Source: UMGS1908 sp964432825
Lineage (GTDB): Bacteria > Bacillota > Clostridia > Christensenellales > UBA1242
Length of the DNA stretch: 64,000 bases
Direction: 5' to 3'
Assembly (NCBI GenBank): GCA_964432825.1
Contig: CAYSOX010000002.1
Location: forward strand, 1-64,000
Position 1 is the first letter of the stretch; the number at the start of each line of letters is the position of its first letter. Under the pieces are notes generated by a model. It worked only from the letters and a program-made list of their open reading frames with translations, made no database searches and was not told the origin of the DNA. The position numbers and the translations under genes are program-made. This document shows, one piece after another, positions 17,012 through 26,509 of this stretch.

Positions 17012-18374
17012 TTTACTTTATATTTATTTTGTACCCTAAAAAATTACTTTGTCCTTCTCTTTAAACCTAAAAGAACTTAGTTTTCGCGTGATTACTAAAA
17101 TTTTTAACTTAGTTTATTTTCTAAGTTTAAGATAAACTTGCCGTTCACTTATTAACTTAAAAAGAACTTACTTTCTGTTTTTAATAAAAATTTTAACTTG
17201 ATTTTCTAATTTACACTTTTGAGCCAAAAACTGATTTCATTTACACTTTAATGTAAAATTTTATCTTTTTCACTTTTAAACAAAAATAAAAACTTACTCA
17301 AAATTATTATTTTTTCAGCCCCGAAAGTTTTTAAACTTCTAGGGTTAAAAATTTGATTTGAGTAGTTTTTTTTATTGTTTTTTTGCACTTACATTTTTAT
17401 CTTTTTAACTTCTAAAATTAAAAACTTTGATTCTAACCCGTAGGGTTAATTTACTTAATGTGTTTTTCTTTTTTGTTATCCGTTTTAAGCAAACTTGCCC
17501 TTCGCTTAAGTTTTTATTTTTTTCGCTTACACGGCTTTGCCTTTTAATCTTTTAACTACATTATTTGTTTTGTCTTTTTAATTTTTAATTTTAAACTAGT
17601 TTATTTATTTTACCCTTTTTAATCCTTTAGCAGTTTTAATCCTTTACTATTTTTAATCTTTTGCTATTCTATTAAATAAAAAATAAATTGTTTCACATTT
17701 TTAAATCTAGTTTTAATACTAATATTTATATATTTTTGTTGTTGCCAATACCAAAACGGATATGTACATATATATTATTTAAAATTATATTTATAATTAT
17801 ATTGATACTTATATTAATAATTATATATAATTTTTTTATAATTAAATAAATATTTATATATAATTATATTTATAATAATATTAATATATTATATATATCT
17901 TTATTTATAATCAAATTAATATTTATATATAATTATACTTATAACAATATTAATATATTTATATATATATTTTTTTATTAATAATTTTTTTATAATTATA
18001 TTTATATTTCAAATTATATTTATATTATTTATATATTTAGTTAAATTTGTTATAACTAAATATGCAAGCACATTTGCAATTTAATTTGTAATTTTTTGTG
18101 ATGATTTGAGACTATCCTTATAATTATATTTAATATTTTTATAATTATAAAATAATACAATATTTGATATTTTAATTTTATATTACTATTTAATAACTAA
18201 ATATTATAATATTATATAATTATAAGTTATTTAATTATATAATAAATATTAGATATGCAAAAATGTCTCAATTGTAATTTTTCTTGATTTAACCATTTAT
18301 TTTATCTAATTTATTATAACTTTTAATTAGTTATAATAATTATAAAAATAACTTTAATGAATTTAATATACCAC
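17012..18374. other. Very AT-rich gene-free DNA upstream of dnaA
   Basis: About 1.36 kb with no credible ORF. Positions 17770-18010 are almost pure A and T with repeated TTATATTTATAAT-like phrases, so this DNA should melt easily. A 17-bp tandem repeat lies at 17617-17667. The octamer TCTCAATT occurs at 18266-18273 and 18385-18392 (the second inside the dnaA promoter spacer), each shortly after GCAAAA. I see no canonical DnaA box (TTATCCACA) here. Confidence 0.6.
17617..17667. repeat. 17-bp tandem repeat, three copies
   Basis: Units start at 17617, 17634 and 17651. Each begins TTTTAATC, with differences in the last nine bases (CTTTAGCAG, CTTTACTAT, TTTTGCTAT). The iteron-like layout near an origin could bind a protein. 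Confidence 0.75.
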
Positions 18375-18403
18375 TTGCAAAAGTTCTCAATTTCAGTTAT
18401 AAT
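18375..18403 (+). promoter_or_regulatory. dnaA promoter
   Basis: TTGCAA at 18375-18380, a 17-bp spacer, TATAAT at 18398-18403, 34 bp before the dnaA ATG. The spacer contains TTCTCAATTT, also seen about 120 bp upstream. Confidence 0.7.
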
Positions 18404-18437
18404 ATTAGGTGACAAAATTTAATTAGGATAGGTGTAT

Positions 18438-19838
18438 ATGAGCAAACAAAATACATTTGACACTTCTTCTGAGCCGGATTTTGTTAATATTTGGGAAGAG
18501 GCAAAAAGTTATCTTCAATCAAAAATCACCGCTTTTGAATTTGATATGTGGATAAAAGGGCTAGAACCCTTAATGATTAAAGATAATTGCTTAATTTTAG
18601 AATCAAAAACGCAAGGCAATAAAGCCGTTGTTATGAAAAAAGCGGATATTATTGAAGATGCACTTAAAAAAGTTTCTAGAGTTGTAACCAAATTTAACAT
18701 TTTTGTTGAGAACGAAGAAGAATATTTAGAATTAAAAAAAGAAAAAGAGGATGTCGATAAAGGATTTGACCTTCCAAAAAAAGCCCAAAAACGCACTTCT
18801 TTTGCATTTAATCCTAGATTCACCTTTGATAACTATGTTATAGGTCCATCCAATGAGTTTACTGTAGCAGCGGCGAAAGCGGTTGCAGCACGCCCTGGAA
18901 CAAATTATAACCCCTTATTTATTTATGGCGGTGTAGGACTTGGAAAAACTCATCTTTTGCATGCAATTGGCAATGCAATTTGCGAGTTACATCCAGAATT
19001 AAATGTAGTTTATGTAACAATTGAAGAGTTTACAAACGAATTTATTGAAACGGTTAAACAAAATGAACTAAGTTTTAATATTGGTTTTAGAAACAAATAT
19101 CGAACAGCCGATGTCTTAATTATTGATGATATTCAGTCAATTATTGGCAAAAATCGTGTTCAAGAGGAGTTTTTCCACACATTTAATGCACTAAAAAGCC
19201 AAAATAAGCAAATTGTGTTAAGTTCGGATAGACCACCAAAAGAGTTTAAAACTTTACTTGAAGACCGAATAGTTAGCCGTTTTGAAGATAGTCTTTTCAC
19301 CGATATTGGAATACCTGAAATTGAAACTCGAATTGCAATTTTGAAGAAAAAGTGCTATATGGATAGACAAGTTGTTGACGATGACGCATTATATTACATT
19401 GCTGAAGGAATGACTTCTAATGTCCGTGAACTTGAAGGCTTTTTATCTAGATGTGTATTCTATGCCGGGCTCCTTAAAAAGCCAAAAGTTACCTTAGAAA
19501 TTGCAAAAGAAGCCTTAAAAAACTACATAACAGCAAAAAAAGTGACTTATGATAGCGATAAAATAATTGAAAAAGTGTGTTCGTACTTTGAAGTTAGTAA
19601 AAATCAACTTTTAGGCAAGGATCGTCGCAAAGAACTTTCTTATGCTAGGCAAATTGCAATGTACCTACTTGACGAATTGATGAATATGCCGTATACTTCT
19701 ATTGGTAAGATTTTCGGAAAAGACCATGCTACCGTAATTTACTGTAAAAATAAGGTAAGTTCTGAACTTGAAACCAATAAATTATTGGAAGTCCAAATTA
19801 AAGATTTGAAAGGTCTTTGCGGAGCCAATGTTGAATAG
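18438..19838 (+). CDS. dnaA: Chromosomal replication initiator protein DnaA
   Basis: Binds DnaA boxes, forms an ATP-dependent filament and opens the origin. 466 aa from the ATG at 18438, which has AGGATAGG upstream; a GTG six bases earlier is less likely. Domain I lies at about 10-80. A short domain II includes KKAQKR. The AAA+ domain starts FNPRFTFDNYVIGPSNEF, with Walker A GGVGLGKTH (about 155) and Walker B LIIDDIQ. Domain IV ends with RQIAMYLLDEL and GKDHATVIY. The DNA-reading motif usually reads DHTT; here the second Thr position after His is DHAT, that is, Ala replaces the first Thr. The local candidate boxes are also non-standard (TTTTCAACA). dnaN follows across the unwinding site. Confidence 0.98.
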   Translation: MSKQNTFDTSSEPDFVNIWEEAKSYLQSKITAFEFDMWIKGLEPLMIKDNCLILESKTQGNKAVVMKKADIIEDALKKVSRVVTKFNIFVENEEEYLELKKEKEDVDKGFDLPKKAQKRTSFAFNPRFTFDNYVIGPSNEFTVAAAKAVAARPGTNYNPLFIYGGVGLGKTHLLHAIGNAICELHPELNVVYVTIEEFTNEFIETVKQNELSFNIGFRNKYRTADVLIIDDIQSIIGKNRVQEEFFHTFNALKSQNKQIVLSSDRPPKEFKTLLEDRIVSRFEDSLFTDIGIPEIETRIAILKKKCYMDRQVVDDDALYYIAEGMTSNVRELEGFLSRCVFYAGLLKKPKVTLEIAKEALKNYITAKKVTYDSDKIIEKVCSYFEVSKNQLLGKDRRKELSYARQIAMYLLDELMNMPYTSIGKIFGKDHATVIYCKNKVSSELETNKLLEVQIKDLKGLCGANVE

Positions 19839-19851
19839 TAGTAAATTTAAC

Positions 19852-19987
19852 TTTTCAACAGGTTTTAAACAGGGTGTTAAAAACTTTTCAAAGTTTTCAA
19901 CAAGTTTTTAGTCTCGTTTTTCCCTTTATTTTAAAGGATTTTAAACACTTTTCAACTTTTCAACACCCCCTACTACTACTATTACTA
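19852..19987 (+). other. oriC: Origin unwinding region (oriC): DnaA-box variants and DnaA-trios
   Basis: In the dnaA-dnaN gap, TTTTCAACA occurs at 19852-19860, 19894-19902 and 19957-19965, and TTTTCAACT at 19949-19957. The last pair is followed by CCCC(C) and then CTA CTA CTA CTA TTA CTA at 19970-19987, and then by A/T-only DNA. The order box, GC-rich spacer, trios, AT-rich DNA is that of the DnaA-trio origin element described in Bacillus subtilis, where DnaA loads from double-stranded boxes onto one strand through trinucleotides. The boxes differ from TTATCCACA at two positions. The trio run itself is seen directly; function is inferred. Confidence 0.88.
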
Positions 19988-20032
19988 TCTAAAAAATAAA
20001 AATAAATAGTTATATATAAGGAGAAAAACCAC

Positions 20033-21136
20033 ATGAAACTTATTTGTGATGGGTTTGAACTTAGTGAAGCAGTAAACACTGTTTTAAAAGCTACTGCTAT
20101 TAGGTCTACAAATCCAATTTTAGAAGGCATTAAACTTAAAGCCGAAAATGATGTTTTAACTTTACAAGCAACTGATTTGGAGTTAAGCATTGAAAAGCGT
20201 ATTGTCGCTGATGTTAAAATAGAAGGTGAAGCCGTTGTTGCGGGTAGATTCTTTGCCGAACTTATCAAAAAACTTAATAATGAGAAAATTGAAATTACAA
20301 AAAATCCAGATGAAAATAAAATTAAAATCAAATATACCGACTCTGAAGGATATCTTCAAAGTTTACCAGTAAGTGAATTTCCTGAAATAAAGCAAATTGA
20401 AAGTGCTGATTCTATAAAAATCAAACAAAATGATTTTAGAGATTTGATTTCAAAAACCATTTTTAGTGCATCTTACGATGATGCAAGGCCTATTTTAAAG
20501 GGCGTTTTAATGGAAGTAACCGAAAATAAAATAACGGGAATTGCGCTAGATGGCTACAGAATGGCTGTTTGCTCAAAGCCAATACAAAGCACTTCTTCAT
20601 TTACATATATTTGTCCAGCAAAAAGTTTGGCAGAAATAAGTAAAATTATTGGCGACGATGATGAAGAGTTAGAAATCTTCATTCAAAAGAACTACATTTT
20701 AATAAATGTAGATGAAACAAAGATTATTACAAGACTTCTTGATGGTGACTTTATTAATTATAAGCAAGTTATTCCAGTTTCTACTTCTACCATTGTGACG
20801 GTAGCAAAGAGATTTTTGGAAGAAGCGATAGAGCGCGCAAGTTTGCTTGCAAGATTAAATAAAAACAATCTTATAACTTTTGATATAAAAGAGAACTTGA
20901 TGAGCGTTTCTAGTTCATCCGAACTTGGAAATATCACCGAAAAAATTTCTATTTCTGCAAAAGGAAAGGATTTGACTGTTGCATTTAATGCAAGATATTT
21001 CAGCGAGAGTTTAAAAAGCATAAGTGACGAGTATGTAAATATTAACTTTACCTCTCCAATTGCACCTTGCACAATAACCGCTACCGAAAACAGTGAATAT
21101 TTATATTTAATTTTACCAGTAAGAATTGTAAACTAA
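20033..21136 (+). CDS. dnaN: DNA polymerase III beta subunit (sliding clamp)
   Basis: A ring-shaped dimer that tethers the replicative polymerase to DNA. 367 aa, normal length, with three clamp domains. Visible are SLNTVLKA-like ATAIRSTNPILEGIKLKA at the N-terminus, GRFFAELIKKL, the central TIFSASYDDARPILKGVLME with DGYRMAV, and the C-terminal end ENSEYLYLILPVRI, which is the typical clamp ending (LPVR). AAGGAG lies 9 nt before the ATG. It follows dnaA by 194 bp, the gap being the origin unwinding site, and ends at its own terminator. Confidence 0.98.
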   Translation: MKLICDGFELSEAVNTVLKATAIRSTNPILEGIKLKAENDVLTLQATDLELSIEKRIVADVKIEGEAVVAGRFFAELIKKLNNEKIEITKNPDENKIKIKYTDSEGYLQSLPVSEFPEIKQIESADSIKIKQNDFRDLISKTIFSASYDDARPILKGVLMEVTENKITGIALDGYRMAVCSKPIQSTSSFTYICPAKSLAEISKIIGDDDEELEIFIQKNYILINVDETKIITRLLDGDFINYKQVIPVSTSTIVTVAKRFLEEAIERASLLARLNKNNLITFDIKENLMSVSSSSELGNITEKISISAKGKDLTVAFNARYFSESLKSISDEYVNINFTSPIAPCTITATENSEYLYLILPVRIVN

Positions 21137-21152
21137 AAATTATTTAAATTTT

Positions 21153-21206
21153 AAAAACAGGTTTTAAGTTAGAAGGACACTTCAATTAAAAACCTGTTTT
21201 ATTTTT
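21153..21206 (+). terminator. Terminator of dnaN
   Basis: Perfect stem AAAACAGGTTTT / AAAACCTGTTTT with a 23-nt loop, followed by ATTTTTG. Confidence 0.85.
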
Positions 21207-22159
21207 GTCTTAAAAAAAATATATTTTTAACAATTGTTTAACTGTTGTTGAAAACCAATTAAAAACTATTAAAAAAAATTTAAAAATTAGAGTAATTTAT
21301 AAATAACATCAATCTGAAATATTATTTCAAAACCTATGTAAGTTTAAAAAAACTAAAATAAAAATTCTAAACTATCAAATATAATAATTTCAAACGGTGT
21401 TTTATGTGATAAGATGCTAGTTTGAAAATCTAAAACAAATAACTGGAAAAACGTTAAAAATAAATTCACTCCGCAAAAAGTTAAAATAAAATTAAAAATT
21501 ATTCAAAATATAATCAGTTTTTAAATAATCAAAAAATATTCTAAAAAATTAAAACTTAAATTTAAAATTTATATAACGATTGACTTGCATATTAAACCTA
21601 AAAAACAAAAAACTATTAAAAATGTGTAATAGATTTAATCTTTGAAGTTAAAAATTTTGACAATTGAACTAAAAAAAGACTAAAGGAGGTGTTTTGTATC
21701 TATAAAAAATAGTAAATTTTAGTTTATAAGACATTTTTCCAAAAAATAAAAGTCTAACTTTTATTAAACTCAAAAATAATAATCACAATTTGTGCATATA
21801 AAATATATATAAATAATATTAAAAATTCTGTTACAAATCGTCTGAGAGGCTTGAAAAGTTGAAAAGTGGTAGGTTTTTAACTTTTTTAAAATCATTGTTG
21901 AAAAAGTGTTGAAAACTTCAAAAAAATTTATTTGTCAACAAAAATTTAAAAATTTTTTAAAAATTGGAAAAATTTGTATATTTTAACAGAAAAAAAATTT
22001 GTGTTCAAAAAGTACTTTACAAAAATCGCGTTTGGGTGTAATTTATTATTACACTAAAATTTTAATGGGTTAATAGCAAGTCTTGACTATTATAAATTTA
22101 GTGTGGCTTATTATACTAAAATAAAATGTTGTAACACAAAATAATAGAGGAGTAAAAAG
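21207..22159. other. Gene-free DNA after dnaN with a second DnaA-box-like cluster
   Basis: About 950 bp, A-rich on the plus strand. At 21849-21940 the reverse complement of the origin box occurs: TGTTGAAAA at 21896-21904 and 21907-21915, AGTTGAAAA at 21857-21865, plus variants. A strong AAAGGAGGTG at 21684-21693 is followed only by a frame closed after three codons. A GTGTAAT/ATTACAC palindrome at 22036-22054 and TTGACT at 22083 lie before the next gene and may be its operator and -35. Confidence 0.6.
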
Positions 22160-22849
22160 ATGAGTAATCGCAGTTTAAGAAAAGATGAACGCTTGTTTGA
22201 ACCGTCTGAAATTGTTTTATTAACAATTTTGGGGCTTTTGCTTGTGTTAAATATTTTGACTGCAATTATGAGTCAAGTCGCGGTGAACTCGCATATAGGG
22301 AATCTATTTTCTGCCAATATGATAAAGAGTTTTGTATATTCAATCATTACGGCACTTTGCTTATACCTAGTTGGAACGCTAATAAAAAATCAAAAAATTA
22401 ATCTTAAAGATTGGCTTGCAATTTCCTTTTATGCAGTTGTGTTTTTGCTAGTAAATGTGTACAACTTATTTGGGCTTTTTAATTACTTGATTTTGAATAT
22501 ATTTGCCGAACTTTTAATCGGTGTAAGTTTTGCAATTATAGGAGTTTCGGTATATTATAATTATTTAAAAAATGAGAACAATCGTGTAAAAGCGAAGGCA
22601 ATTGTGGTTTGTATTTTTGCATTAACTTTTTCAATTGCGGGAGGCTTTTTGATTGAATTGTTAAAATATCTGGCTTCGCTAATTTTTGGAAATACCTTTT
22701 ATTCATTTGGAAAAGTTGCATTAAATGTTTTGTATGCAACTGTTGGATCGCTAATAATAGATACCATCTTCTTCTTTTCGTTGAAGGGAAGCAAAAAATT
22801 AATCAATGCATGTTTAATAGATGTTGAAATGGGTGAATATGAGGACTAG
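22160..22849 (+). CDS. Six-or-seven-segment integral membrane protein, unknown
   Basis: 229 aa, strongly hydrophobic, with about six to seven membrane segments (for example VLLTILGLLLVLNILTAIM at 18-36 and VVFLLVNVYNLFGLF near 95-110). The N-terminus is charged (SNRSLRKDERLFEPSE) and the C-terminus acidic (DVEMGEYED), so both ends are probably cytoplasmic or opposite depending on segment count. No family recognised. GAGGAG lies 8 nt before the ATG. It is the only credible gene between dnaN and jag, flanked by large gene-free stretches. A palindrome at 22036 may control it. Confidence 0.75.
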   Translation: MSNRSLRKDERLFEPSEIVLLTILGLLLVLNILTAIMSQVAVNSHIGNLFSANMIKSFVYSIITALCLYLVGTLIKNQKINLKDWLAISFYAVVFLLVNVYNLFGLFNYLILNIFAELLIGVSFAIIGVSVYYNYLKNENNRVKAKAIVVCIFALTFSIAGGFLIELLKYLASLIFGNTFYSFGKVALNVLYATVGSLIIDTIFFFSLKGSKKLINACLIDVEMGEYED

Positions 22850-23262
22850 AGAAAAGGCATTTATTAGAGAGTATGCTAATTAAAGTTTTTTGCGAACAGT
22901 TGGTTTTTAAAAAATAGTAATATTGCATTTTCAAAAAATAATTAAAGCCGTTGTTTTAAAAAAGATGCTAAAAGTTACTAAAAATTAAAAAAATTAAACT
23001 ATTGAATTAAACTCGAAAAGTCGTTTAACTTTTTGAAATTATACCCCATTTTATTAAGATTATTTTTATGTAACAATCGATGCAAATTTTTTATTTTTAA
23101 ATAAAAAATAGAAATTTATAAAATGAGTTTTTAACAAAAAAGAAGTTTATTGTTAAAAACTATTGATTGCCAAAATTTAGTTTTTAACATAATTTAAAAA
23201 CTTATTAAAAACAAAATTTGAATATATTTGCAATAATTAATAAAACTAAAATTAAAAAAATT

Positions 23263-23289
23263 CTATCACGGCAGAGTGATAGTTTTTTT
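23263..23289 (+). terminator. Intrinsic terminator in the gene-free stretch
   Basis: Perfect stem CTATCAC / GTGATAG with a 6-nt loop and seven T. The nearest upstream gene ends 410 bp before it, so it may end that transcript or an unrecognised small RNA. Confidence 0.8.
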
Positions 23290-25871
23290 ATTTGCAAAAA
23301 ATTTTTTACTAATTTTTTAATTAAACAATGCAAAAACAATATCAAAATTTTATTGGAAAAAATTTTTATAAGTTTAAATTTTTAGTTTTTTTAAACCTAA
23401 AAGTAAAGTTAAAACAAAAAAAAATATTTTAAGAAAGAGGTGATTTTTTATAAAAACAACTTTATATAAACCCAGCAAAAAACATATTTATAAAGGTCAA
23501 AAAAAGTCAAAAATATCTAGTGTTATCCAAAAACAATTTTAGTTAATTATATATTTATTTAATAATTTTATAAATTGATTTTTAACAAGTTAATATATAT
23601 ATTGTTAAAAAATAATTAAACAAAAAGTTATTATTGTATTAATAATCGCTTCTGGCAACTAGTCTGTTGTGATTAAAATTTAAAAACAGAAATTTAAACA
23701 AATTGTGGTGGTTGGTTTTTTTAAAGTGGAAAAAAAGTCTTAAAACTGATGTTGAGATAAATTGCAATGTAATGTGTTTTGATATGATAAGACAAATTTA
23801 ATCCCCTAATTATACATAGACTGGATATTATCGTTTGAAGTGGAGAAAAAAACCTAAAAACCAATGTTAATACAAATTGTGATAATAGAGATTATTGTAG
23901 GTTAAGTTAATTAGTTTTTAAAAAGACAAACAAATAAACTTTTTGCATAACGAAAATAATATTCAAGGCAGAAAGAGTGCGAATCTGTTGGGTGGTGTGT
24001 TTTAAAAGTGAAAAGCGATACTAATTGCGATATTTAATAATCGGTCTGTGGTGGTAGTGAATAGTAGCAAAGTTAGTTAAACTTTAACACTGTGTAGGAT
24101 ATAAACCTCAAAGTGAGAGAATTGTTGCAAATGTTTATATATTCAAAAATTGAAGGATAATACACGGTGTGATAACTTGTGACCACTAGCGTGGAGTGAA
24201 TGCGATTATAACCAATAAACTTTAAAACAACGATTTATATATTGCTTGTTCGCGGAAGGTGAACTGAAGGCATTTTTTTATTTTTAGCGATTTTAGTAAC
24301 TTAAACTATGAAGATAAGATTTTTATTTTGTAGTGGTGACGGCACTAAATTTAAAGAAATGTAAAAGAATTGCTTTGTGGATGTGTGAATAAATAATCAA
24401 CATTGTTAAAAACTACTTTATTAAAACTATTTTTTTAAGAGAATATTATAAAATAAAAACAAAATGGCGATTGGAAAAATATTAAACTGTTCCGCAAAAA
24501 AGATTAATTTTAAAGTTGGATAATATTTATAAGTTTAAAAAATATGATTAAGTTTTTGTTTGGTGATAAATTAATTTTTAAGTGGAAATAAGTGGATTAT
24601 ATGCCCACTAAAGGGTTAAAAATTTAAACAAAGTAATTTATGCTTTAGTGTTTAAACTGTCAAATTTGGACGGAATAAGGCATTAAAAACTACCCTATTA
24701 TAAAATATTTAAAAAAATTAATTTTGCGGTCTTTGCCTTTATTTTTAAGAAGTTTAGTGGGGTTAAAATTTGCAGGCTGTGACACAAAATCGTGCAAAGC
24801 AAAAATTTATAACTTATAATAAAAGTAAGCTTAAAAGAAGGAGGAGAAGGCTATAAAACAAAAAAAACATAAAACCAATCAAAAAACTTATAACAGATTA
24901 CTTGAGGTTGTAAGAATTCAGCCCGAAGGGATAAAACACTACAGCAGATGGTTTTACATATAGTAAAAACAAAATTTTTAATTTTATAGGTGCAAAAACA
25001 ATAAATTTTGAGGATAACAAAAATTTATTTTGCTAGTACATGTTATGTGATTAAAAGCATAAAGAAATTAAACTTCTGGTTGAAACATGGATTCCCTACA
25101 AGTTGCCCCAAAGGGTCAAAATATGAAAAATTTTACATTTGTTTGATGTTACACAATTCTGCCCCTGCGTAATAAGGCAAACGCTTTATTTTTATATTAA
25201 GAAAGTAAAATTTTCGCGTTGTTTAAAATTTGGTGTTATTGAACCGAAGAGTTAAATTTTGACAGTTAGTGTATGATCCTTAACGCTATGAATTTACTAC
25301 TGAATATGTTTAATTTTCCCGCTTATGATAATATGTGGTTATGTGGCATAGAAGTTTAAATAAAATAAACTTTTAGTTGTGGCTTAGGTTTTTACAAGTT
25401 GTGCTAAGTTGTTGCGGAAACTATTGCCATTAACCACTTTAAAAGGTGTAATTGCGTCACTAAAAGCTATCTTATGCCAATATATCAAAATTAAGGAGAA
25501 CGAATGAAAAAGAATAAAAAAATCAAAATTTATAACGACAGCTAAATTGATGTTGTGAGTGTATTATATAGCACTAAAAAAAGACTTAAATAAAGCATAA
25601 AGTTGCAAAGAATAAAATAAAATTTACAACGACAATTGAATTATTAATGCGGTTAATTTTAGAAATATGAAATAAAGATTGTAGACAAGGCTTTAATGCT
25701 TGTACAAATTTAAAAATTCAAACATTAAAAAACAAAATGTTGGATAAAACATGGGGTACATTTACAAGATTGGACAATGTTAATAAATTAACCAGTTATT
25801 AATTTACAAATCAATTTTTATTTGAAATAAAACCAAAAATGCGGTTTTAACAAATTTTATTTTAACTGTTA

Positions 25872-26057
25872 GAAATTAAAGGTTTTAGGGATAGACATAA
25901 ATAACTAACACAGAAATATAAAGAAAACAAGTGTAAATCCTCTAAAAACTAAACAACTTTATTAGCTTCACTTAAATATATATTACGAAGCCGTTTTTAT
26001 CTGAAGAAAACAAAAAATTTTTAACAGTTTTTTAGTAGACTGAAATTAAAGGTTTTA
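25872..26057. repeat. Diverged direct repeat, 170-bp spacing
   Basis: The 16-mer GAAATTAAAGGTTTTA occurs at 25872-25887 and 26042-26057. It is followed in both cases by related sequence containing CGCAGAAATA- or CACAGAAATA-like phrases. No coding role visible. Confidence 0.55.
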
Positions 26058-26424
26058 TAAAAAAACAAAAAAAACAAACGCAGAAATAGAAGGCGAAATC
26101 AATCATAAATTCACCGAAATAAAAAGTAAAAACAGCCACAAAATCTAGAGTTTTTTGTGGGATAACCAAAGAGTTATGGAGAGATAAAAGTTTCAAAAAG
26201 GGGCAAATTTGGGGCTGATTTTAAACCTGCCATAAACTCACAAAAAGCAAAAGCACAAAAAAGTGCAGTCAATTTGGAGTTAAAAATAAAAATTAGTTTT
26301 TTGGAATTAAAAGCATAAAAATTGCTTAATCGCCTAAAGTAAAAAAAATAAAATAACACCTTTTAAGAAAACAAAACCCCAAAATAATGAAACCCTTAAA
26401 AATTATAAATTAACAAAAAAAATA

Positions 26425-26455
26425 AAAAGTCTAAACAACTTGCGTTTAGACTTTT
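26425..26455 (-). terminator. Terminator of the rpmH-jag operon
   Basis: Perfect stem AAAAGTCTAAAC / GTTTAGACTTTT with a 7-nt loop. On the minus strand it is followed by TATTTTTTTTG. It lies 54 bp past the jag stop. Confidence 0.9.
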
Positions 26456-26509
26456 AAATACTTTTAAAAAATTGTTTTGCGCTAAAAATTAATTACTTAT
26501 TTGTAAAAA

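Larger units (their letters stand above)
22850..26424. other. 3.6-kb origin-proximal stretch without credible genes
   Basis: No ORF longer than about 60 codons looks real on either strand. Several strong ribosome-binding-like sequences lead nowhere. GAGGTG at about 23440 is followed by ATA and 33 sense codons; GGAGGAG at about 24840 by ATA and 40 sense codons. AAGGAG at 25494 is followed by an ATG at 25504 and only 13 codons (MKKNKKIKIYNDS). This suggests decayed small genes. Diverged repeats are visible: 23718 resembles 23833 (about 110 bp apart) and 25872 resembles 26042. A hairpin with arms TTTAAACA / TGTTTAAA lies near 24626-24660. No tmRNA, RNase P RNA, SRP RNA or tRNA was recognised. 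Confidence 0.5.

Noticed and set aside
26174..26359. 61-codon minus-strand ORF near the operon terminator
   Set aside because: Phe-rich translation of A-rich DNA; no binding site and no neighbours in a transcript.
22850..26424. CRISPR array or tRNA/tmRNA/RNase P RNA in the gene-free stretch
   Set aside because: No regularly spaced direct repeats of 24-40 bp and none of the conserved core motifs of those RNAs were seen on either strand.
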